A stretch of 43,830 nucleotides of DNA from Mycoplasmatota bacterium (lineage in GTDB: Bacteria > Bacillota_I > Bacilli_A > Izemoplasmatales > Hujiaoplasmataceae). Location: contig JAQIBJ010000031.1 of assembly GCA_027859085.1 (NCBI GenBank), forward strand, positions 1 through 43,830. The letters are read 5' to 3'. The notes beneath the pieces are model-generated. The model did not search any database and was not told where the DNA came from. It saw only the letters and a list, made by a program, of their open reading frames with translations. The translations under genes were made by a program, and so were the position numbers. Positions within the stretch are counted from its first letter, which is position 1; each line of letters opens with the position of its first letter. Of this stretch, positions 39,206 to 43,830 are shown piece by piece.

Positions 39206-40107
39206 TGGTTAATAAAGTATCTTTTTCTGACTTTTTTAGGAACAAATATTTCAATGGCTTGTTTTTTAACTTTAATAATTTTATTTCCTGTACCAGCGTA
39301 TTCACCATCAATATTCCAACCCTCTTTTGAGTTGGTTCTAACCTCTAATTGGGTTGTCTTAAACTTTTCAATGAGTGGTGTAGACCAAAAAGGAAAAATG
39401 TAAGAAATTAGATATAAAATACTGTTTAACGGAAAGAAATTTCTAAACATGATGACATCTATTTGACCATCATCTAAAACCGGTTTATAAACCATGTTTA
39501 ATCCAGCAACTCTTTTCGAATTGATGATTAGCATTAATGAATAAATACCACTGACTTTTCCTTCATCGTGATAAACAGTCATCCTCATTTTTGGTATTAA
39601 AAAAAATTCTTGTGCAGCTTTAAAAACATAAGCTAAATGACCTATTTTCTTTTTCAAGCGTGAATCTGTTACATAACTAATATCAATAAATGCGCCAGTG
39701 CCTGTTACATAACATGAATATCTGTCATTGGTTTGTACGATATCCATTTTTACAGATTTATTATCTAGGACAATATTTAATGCTTTTTCAATATTTTTAG
39801 ATAAACCTAAACTCATCCCTATATCACAAGTTGTTCCAGATGGAATATAGCCAATTTTAGGTTTATGTTTGTGGTTCATAACACCATTTACACATTCGTT
39901 AAATGTGCCATCTCCTCCGCTAATTAACAATAAATCATATTTTCTATCACAAGCCTCTCTAGCAATTTCTATTGCGTGTTCTGGATGCTTGGTTGGGGTG
40001 ATGTCTAATTGTTCATATTTAGTTTTTATTCTTTCCTCTATAAATGATAAATGCTTTTCTAAATTTTGTTTACCACTCATAGGATTATATATTAAAATAG
40101 CTTTCAT
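39202..40107 (-). CDS. Diacylglycerol kinase family lipid kinase (second copy)
   Basis: A 301-residue member of the YegS/DgkB family. It has LIYNPMSGKQN at the start, LLISGGDGTFNECVNG, and a nucleotide-loop motif PSGTTCDIGMSLGLS in which the usual Asn-Asp is Cys-Asp; the C-terminal WNIDGEYAG fits the family. The ATG at 40107 is preferred: TGGAG lies just upstream and the ATG at 40119 would sit almost at the predicted RNA start. It leads an operon with rnmV, rsmA and glyA. It is about as long as the first copy (19258) but diverged from it, so they may phosphorylate different lipids. Confidence 0.9.
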   Translation of the reverse strand: MKAILIYNPMSGKQNLEKHLSFIEERIKTKYEQLDITPTKHPEHAIEIAREACDRKYDLLLISGGDGTFNECVNGVMNHKHKPKIGYIPSGTTCDIGMSLGLSKNIEKALNIVLDNKSVKMDIVQTNDRYSCYVTGTGAFIDISYVTDSRLKKKIGHLAYVFKAAQEFFLIPKMRMTVYHDEGKVSGIYSLMLIINSKRVAGLNMVYKPVLDDGQIDVIMFRNFFPLNSILYLISYIFPFWSTPLIEKFKTTQLEVRTNSKEGWNIDGEYAGTGNKIIKVKKQAIEIFVPKKVRKRYFINQ

Positions 40108-40131
40108 AAAATTCTCCATTTCATCTGTCTA

Positions 40132-40140
40132 ATTATACCA
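40132..40140 (-). promoter_or_regulatory. Promoter of the second diacylglycerol-kinase operon
   Basis: The minus strand reads TGG then TATAAT (40132-40137). The predicted RNA start is near 40125, leaving a leader of about 18 bases to the ATG at 40107. Confidence 0.6.
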
Positions 40141-40201
40141 TAATAAAAATGATTATTAAACTTCGGATTGAATTGTTATCATTCTAATTTTTTAGTTTTT
40201 T

Positions 40202-40210
40202 TGTTATAAT
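40202..40210 (+). promoter_or_regulatory. Promoter of ppaX-hit
   Basis: TGT then TATAAT (40205-40210), an extended -10 without a good -35; GGTGGTGA follows before the ATG at 40229. Confidence 0.6.
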
Positions 40211-40228
40211 AATACTGGTGGTGAATTT

Positions 40229-40894
40229 ATGAAAGAAATAAACGCTGTGCTATTTGACTTAGACGGAACGATGGTTGACTCCAACCAGATACTGATTGAT
40301 TCCTTTAGTCATACTTTTAATCACTTTTTCCCGAAAATTGCATACACATATGATGATTATATTCATATGATTGGTCCAACTTTAGAAGAAACCTTTTCTA
40401 AATTAGAAAAAGACACGGAAAAAGTTCAAAACATGATTCGATTTTTTAGAGAATATTATAAGACCAATGAATATGCATCAATCACTATTTATCCAAATTT
40501 AATTGATACACTCAAGGCATTAAAAGAGATGGGTATACAATCTGGTATTGTTACCACGAAATTTAAAGAATCAGCATTGCCTTCTATTGATTATTTTGAA
40601 TTACACAAATATATAGATGTTTATGTCTATTTAGACGATATTAAAAATCCAAAACCTGATGCAGAACCGATACATTATGCTATATCTCATTTAAAAAATC
40701 CAAAACAAATGATAATTATTGGGGATAATCCAAGTGATATATATGCTGGTAAAAACGCCAATATATTAACCTGTGGTGTTGAATGGTCACTCAAAAAGAA
40801 ACAATTAAAATCAGCAAATCCCGATTTTTGGTTGACTGATTTTAATCAGCTAATTCCAATTATTAACAAATATAATATGGGGGTATTAAAATGA
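40229..40894 (+). CDS. ppaX: HAD-family pyrophosphatase, PpaX-like
   Basis: A 221-residue HAD hydrolase. Motif I is VLFDLDGTMVDSN with Asp10 and Asp12, then SGIVTTK, KPDAEP, and IIGDNPSDIYAGKNA. The whole protein follows my memory of PpaX (SFSHTFNHFFP, MIGPTLEETF, IVTTK, and GVEWSLK at the end). PpaX splits the pyrophosphate made when HprK removes phosphate from Ser-P-HPr. A phosphoglycolate phosphatase is the main alternative. In Bacillus ppaX sits beside hprK; here it is 33 kb away. It leads a two-gene unit with the HIT protein. Confidence 0.8.
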   Translation: MKEINAVLFDLDGTMVDSNQILIDSFSHTFNHFFPKIAYTYDDYIHMIGPTLEETFSKLEKDTEKVQNMIRFFREYYKTNEYASITIYPNLIDTLKALKEMGIQSGIVTTKFKESALPSIDYFELHKYIDVYVYLDDIKNPKPDAEPIHYAISHLKNPKQMIIIGDNPSDIYAGKNANILTCGVEWSLKKKQLKSANPDFWLTDFNQLIPIINKYNMGVLK

Positions 40895-41301
40895 ATTGTA
40901 TTTTTTGTAAAATTATCGACGGTGAGATTCCAAGTTATAAAATCTATGAAGATGAAAATGTCATTGCGTTTTTAGACATTTCACAATTAACTAAGGGGCA
41001 CACATTGGTTGTCCCAAAAAAACATGTAAAAAACGTTTATGAAATGAACGAAGATCTTGCTTCAAAAGTATTCCAATCAGTACCAAAGATTGCAAACGCA
41101 TTAAAAAAAGCATTTAATCCAATTGGTTTAAATGTCATCAACAACAATGAAAAACCACACCAATCAGTTGATCACTTCCACATCCATCTTGTACCTAGGT
41201 ATGAAAATGATGAATTTAAAATGGAATTTATCAACCACCAAGATCAATATGAAGACGATGATTATGAAAAAGTATTAAACAAAATAAAAAATAATTTATA
41301 A
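40891..41301 (+). CDS. HIT family nucleotide-binding hydrolase
   Basis: A 136-residue protein with the histidine triad HFHIHLVPR and the N-terminal CIFCKIIDGEIPSYKIYED typical of the Hit/HinT branch; the two cysteines suit zinc. These enzymes hydrolyse nucleotide phosphoramidates or related adducts, and the natural substrate is often unknown. It starts in an ATGA overlap with ppaX. A terminator-like hairpin follows. Confidence 0.95.
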   Translation: MNCIFCKIIDGEIPSYKIYEDENVIAFLDISQLTKGHTLVVPKKHVKNVYEMNEDLASKVFQSVPKIANALKKAFNPIGLNVINNNEKPHQSVDHFHIHLVPRYENDEFKMEFINHQDQYEDDDYEKVLNKIKNNL

Positions 41302-41309
41302 AATAAAAG

Positions 41310-41335
41310 AGGAGAAAATCAAATGATTTTCTCCT
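41310..41335. terminator. Two-way terminator between the HIT gene and pth
   Basis: An 11- to 12-bp stem around AAAT (41310-41320 with 41325-41335). T-rich sequence follows on the plus strand and also on the minus strand. It lies between converging genes. Confidence 0.8.
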
Positions 41336-41341
41336 TATTCT

Positions 41342-41893
41342 TTAATTATATTTATTCATTATTTCATCAAAATTAATATCCATTTTAAAATCATAAATGA
41401 TACGGTCCATATCAATCAATACATCTTTTAATGTTTTAAATTCAGTTTTTGAAAAATTACTTAAAACATAATCTTTCATATCTACTCTTTCTGATTTATC
41501 AATTCCAAATCTTATGCGATTAAAATCTTGAGAGTTTAGATGTTGAATAATAGATTTTATTCCATTATGTCCCCCAGCGCCACCTTTATATCTTAATCTT
41601 AGTTTAGCGAATGGTAAATCAACATCATCGTAGATGACCAATACTTGATCATTATCAATATTATAATAATCAACTATTTTTCTCAAAGCAATTCCTGAGA
41701 GATTCATAAAAGTTAATGGTTTAGCCAATATTAAATCTCCGTCTTCAGCAACTTCAGCATTCATTGTTGATTTTTTCTTAAACTTAATTTTAGCATTATT
41801 AGCATAATGATCTAACGCCATAAAGCCAATATTATGTTTTGAGTTTTTGTATTTTCTACCTGGATTACCCAATCCAACAACCAGTTTTTTCAT
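41342..41893 (-). CDS. pth: Peptidyl-tRNA hydrolase
   Basis: Pth frees tRNA from peptides dropped by ribosomes. The 183-residue length is typical. Motifs: LVVGLGNPGRKYKNSKHNIGF (with active His), LAKPLTFMNLSG, and the DDVDLPFAKLRLRYKGGAGGHNG region. The ATG shares one base with the jag stop (TAATG). In many Firmicutes pth is elsewhere; here it ends the rnpA-yidC-jag operon. Confidence 0.97.
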   Translation of the reverse strand: MKKLVVGLGNPGRKYKNSKHNIGFMALDHYANNAKIKFKKKSTMNAEVAEDGDLILAKPLTFMNLSGIALRKIVDYYNIDNDQVLVIYDDVDLPFAKLRLRYKGGAGGHNGIKSIIQHLNSQDFNRIRFGIDKSERVDMKDYVLSNFSKTEFKTLKDVLIDMDRIIYDFKMDINFDEIMNKYN

Positions 41894-42513
41894 TATTTTG
41901 TTCTCGGTGTTATAACGACATAACGATTAGGTTCATCACCTTCAGATTTGGTCGCTACATCACGCCAATCTGATAACTTAGTATGAATAATTCTTCTTTC
42001 GTAAGAATTCATTTTAGTTAATCTTGAAGGTGTTTTTGATTTTATAACATCCATTGCTGTTTTAGTCGCTAAAATCTCTATTTGTTTTTTTCTTTGTTCT
42101 CTATAACCACCAATATCTAATAAAATAACGTGGTAATCTTCAATGTATAAATTAATGTAGTTTTTTAAAGTTGTTTGTATTGCATCTAAAGTTTTACCAT
42201 TTTTACCAATTAAAATCGGATTTTGTTTAGACTCAACTGTGAATAAAACATGACGTTCATCAATTCTTTTTGCTTCAATCACTGCTTCTATATCCATGTT
42301 TTTTAACATTGTTTTGATGTATTCAATGCCATCATTGATGACATCAAAATCAACAATTGCTTCAACGATATATGATTTATTTAAACCTAACATAGATTTT
42401 TTTTCTTCTAATACATTAATTTCAATAAATTCTTTATTAACTCTTAATTCTGATGCTGCATAACTTAATGCTTGATCATTTAATGCTTTTGTTTCAAACT
42501 GTATTCTTTTCAT
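41893..42513 (-). CDS. jag: RNA-binding protein Jag (KhpB/EloR)
   Basis: The 206 residues follow the Jag order: a Jag_N domain (about 1-50, IQFETKALNDQALSY), a KH domain with GKNGKTLDAIQ (about 110-160), and a C-terminal R3H domain (YERRIIHTKLSDW ... EPNRYVVITPR). In Firmicutes it binds RNA and affects cell elongation and envelope genes. AAAGGG precedes the ATG. It follows yidC by 14 bases, as in many Gram-positive genomes. Confidence 0.96.
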   Translation of the reverse strand: MKRIQFETKALNDQALSYAASELRVNKEFIEINVLEEKKSMLGLNKSYIVEAIVDFDVINDGIEYIKTMLKNMDIEAVIEAKRIDERHVLFTVESKQNPILIGKNGKTLDAIQTTLKNYINLYIEDYHVILLDIGGYREQRKKQIEILATKTAMDVIKSKTPSRLTKMNSYERRIIHTKLSDWRDVATKSEGDEPNRYVVITPRTK

Positions 42514-42527
42514 ATAAATCCCTTTCG

Positions 42528-43388
42528 TTAAACTCTTGATCGAAATTTTTCTCGTTTTTTATCCATACCTTGATGAGACATATACCCTTGGAAAATTTGA
42601 TATCCTGTACCAATAATCCAATAGAATGCGATACCTGCGTTTGTAATCGCGATAAAGAACATCATCACAACCATGAAATACATAAAATATTTCATTGTCT
42701 TTTGACTTTTTTTAGCTTTAGCATTTTGTGGTGAATGTTTTTGTGCTTGTTCACTACGTTTTTGAACTAAGTATTGACTCAAGAACATTAATCCAGCAAC
42801 AATCAAAGCTAAAGGTAGATTAGCTACCCATTCTTCGTTACCCAATGTAGTCCATAAAAATTGATAACTAATTGTGTGATCTCCAGAAGTGAAAAAAGTA
42901 TCTCCAAGTGGAAATCTTCTAACCACTTGATACATCGCAATGAAAATAGGCATTTGTAACAATGGCATTAAACAACCAAAAAGATTAATTTTGTATCGTT
43001 TGTATATTTCCATTGTTTCCATCTGCATCCTCTGTTGAGATGCTTGGTCTTTTTTATTTCTGTATTTTTCTTGAACTTTATTTAGTTCTGGTTGAGCCAA
43101 TTGCATTTTGATAGTCATATCATTTGTTTTGGCATAAATCGGCCATCCTAATGTACGAATAACCAAAGTCATTATTAATAAACCAATCCAATAATAATAA
43201 GCGTCTCCCAATAAACCAAATAGATTACTTGAATAGTATGTAATCCATCCTAAAAATCTAATGACTGATTCCCACACGCCTGTTGATTCGCCAATTGGTG
43301 TTTCATATACTTCTTGACTACATGAAGTCATACCAAATAATAAAACAACCATAAGCATTAATAATAAAATCTTATTTTTGTTTTTCAT
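42528..43388 (-). CDS. yidC: Membrane protein insertase YidC (lipoprotein type)
   Basis: YidC helps membrane proteins insert and fold. The 286-residue product is the short Gram-positive form. A lipoprotein signal with a lipobox ending at Cys23 (GMTSCSQ) makes it a probable substrate of the Lgt at 5122-6351. The conserved core has WPIYAKTNDMTIKMQLAQPEL, CLMPLLQMPIFIAMYQVVRR, and a C-terminal IAFYWIIGTGYQIFQGY. The tail is basic and probably faces the ribosome. AAGGACGG precedes the ATG; it overlaps rnpA by 17 bases. Confidence 0.96.
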   Translation of the reverse strand: MKNKNKILLLMLMVVLLFGMTSCSQEVYETPIGESTGVWESVIRFLGWITYYSSNLFGLLGDAYYYWIGLLIMTLVIRTLGWPIYAKTNDMTIKMQLAQPELNKVQEKYRNKKDQASQQRMQMETMEIYKRYKINLFGCLMPLLQMPIFIAMYQVVRRFPLGDTFFTSGDHTISYQFLWTTLGNEEWVANLPLALIVAGLMFLSQYLVQKRSEQAQKHSPQNAKAKKSQKTMKYFMYFMVVMMFFIAITNAGIAFYWIIGTGYQIFQGYMSHQGMDKKREKFRSRV

Positions 43389-43728
43389 AATTACCGTCCT
43401 TTAAAATATTTGCTTTTTTTAATAATTTTTTCATGTTCATTTTAATATCGTTAAAATCCAAACTCTGAGATTTTACTTTTGCTACAACAAAAAAATCAAT
43501 ATTCGGAAGAATTGATTCATCTTTTATAATTTCTCTAATTCTTCTCTTCATTTTATTTCTTTTTACTGCATTACCAAATTTCTTTGGTACCGATATAGCA
43601 AATTTAAAATGCTCTTGATCATGGTTTTTCTGATAATAAATAACAAAATAAATATTTCCAACAGTATTTTTCTTTTTCATTAACTCTTGGATATCGTTAC
43701 TTTTTTTAATCCGATATTCTTTTTTCAA
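43372..43728 (-). CDS. rnpA: Ribonuclease P protein component
   Basis: RnpA assists the RNase P RNA in trimming tRNA 5' ends. The 118-residue length is usual. The family motif NAVKRNKMKRRIRE (the R-N-R region) and the N-terminal YRIKKSNDIQELMKKKN are clear. The start is TTG, with AGGAGG five bases before it. Its normal partner rpmH (L34) is not in the 102 bases upstream within this window; a terminator-like hairpin lies there instead. Confidence 0.95.
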   Translation of the reverse strand: MKKEYRIKKSNDIQELMKKKNTVGNIYFVIYYQKNHDQEHFKFAISVPKKFGNAVKRNKMKRRIREIIKDESILPNIDFFVVAKVKSQSLDFNDIKMNMKKLLKKANILKDGNYEKQK

Positions 43729-43740
43729 AATGTCCTCCTA

Positions 43741-43783
43741 AAAAAATCAAAAAATCACCAGTCATATATTTGTCCGGTGATTT
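43741..43783 (-). terminator. Terminator-like hairpin before rnpA
   Basis: On the minus strand AAATCACC (43776-43783) pairs with GGTGATTT (43752-43759) around a 16-base loop, followed by T-rich sequence down to 43741. Only about 13 bases separate the T-run from the rnpA start, room for a ribosome site but not a promoter. It could end a gene to the right or act as a leader attenuator of rnpA. The rest to 43830 is AT-rich with no gene visible. Confidence 0.65.
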
Positions 43784-43830
43784 CAAGTATAAATATATAT
43801 ATTGGTGAAATTTATTTAATTTTTTATCGG

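Overview
The window looks like a chromosomal core segment from a very AT-rich, Firmicutes-related bacterium. The best guess is a mollicute-like lineage that still uses the standard code, such as Izemoplasmatales or a relative; this is inferred from gene content and composition, not from a database match. Firmicutes hallmarks are WhiA, HPr kinase HprK with a PpaX-like phosphatase, RNase M5, Hsp33, a YutD-family protein, CdaA and a lipoprotein-type YidC. UGA acts as a stop (ispD, rsmA, tsaB, tsaE, nifU, ppaX and others end in TGA), so this is not a Mycoplasma-type code. No wall-synthesis or sporulation genes are present, though the window is too small to conclude anything from that. No prophage, insertion sequence or CRISPR array is visible. 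Almost every gene is on the minus strand. The right edge ends in rnpA-yidC-jag, which usually lies beside oriC, so the origin is probably just beyond the right end and the minus strand is leading.

Layout from left to right. 1-5.1 kb: tRNA-Ser(GCU), a membrane protein of unknown function, tex, a membrane-anchored thioredoxin-like protein, acpS and whiA. 5.1-7.9 kb: lgt with an unusual extracytoplasmic N-terminal domain, hprK, and a small membrane protein. 7.9-14.9 kb: the repair run pcrA-ligA-uvrA. 15-19.1 kb: a t6A/translation operon tsaE-tsaB-rimI-tsaD-glnS. 19.2-22 kb: a diacylglycerol-kinase-family gene, pgi and an S1-domain protein. 22-23.1 kb: yutD-nifU-pgpA. 23.1-27.9 kb: an operon joining a three-part oxidoreductase/SCP2-like/membrane protein, a membrane PAS protein with a decayed GGDEF domain, and the MEP isoprenoid genes ispD and ispF. 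27.9-33.2 kb: yfhO, a GT2 glycosyltransferase, gtrA and cdaA, which resembles the three-component extracytoplasmic glycosylation systems of Firmicutes. 33.3-36.5 kb: hflX, dusB, hslO. 36.6-40.1 kb: a second diacylglycerol-kinase-family gene overlapping rnmV, rsmA and glyA. 40.2-41.3 kb: ppaX and a HIT protein. 41.3-43.7 kb: pth, jag, yidC, rnpA.

Several groups fit together. HprK and PpaX form a carbon-control pair, although 33 kb apart. Lgt would modify the lipobox cysteine of YidC and other lipoproteins. RNase M5, RsmA, RnpA, Pth, Jag, DusB and the Tsa proteins cover RNA maturation and translation. The least familiar region is 23-33 kb, where isoprenoid synthesis, a probably non-catalytic signalling protein, a novel-looking lipid-type fusion protein, surface glycosylation and c-di-AMP synthesis sit side by side.

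The DNA is compact. Genes overlap by ATGA or TAATG junctions, several terminator hairpins include or abut the stop codon, and promoters mostly show a TATAAT box with an extended -10 TGn. No gene-free stretch exceeds 300 bases. All start choices, promoters and terminators were read by eye.
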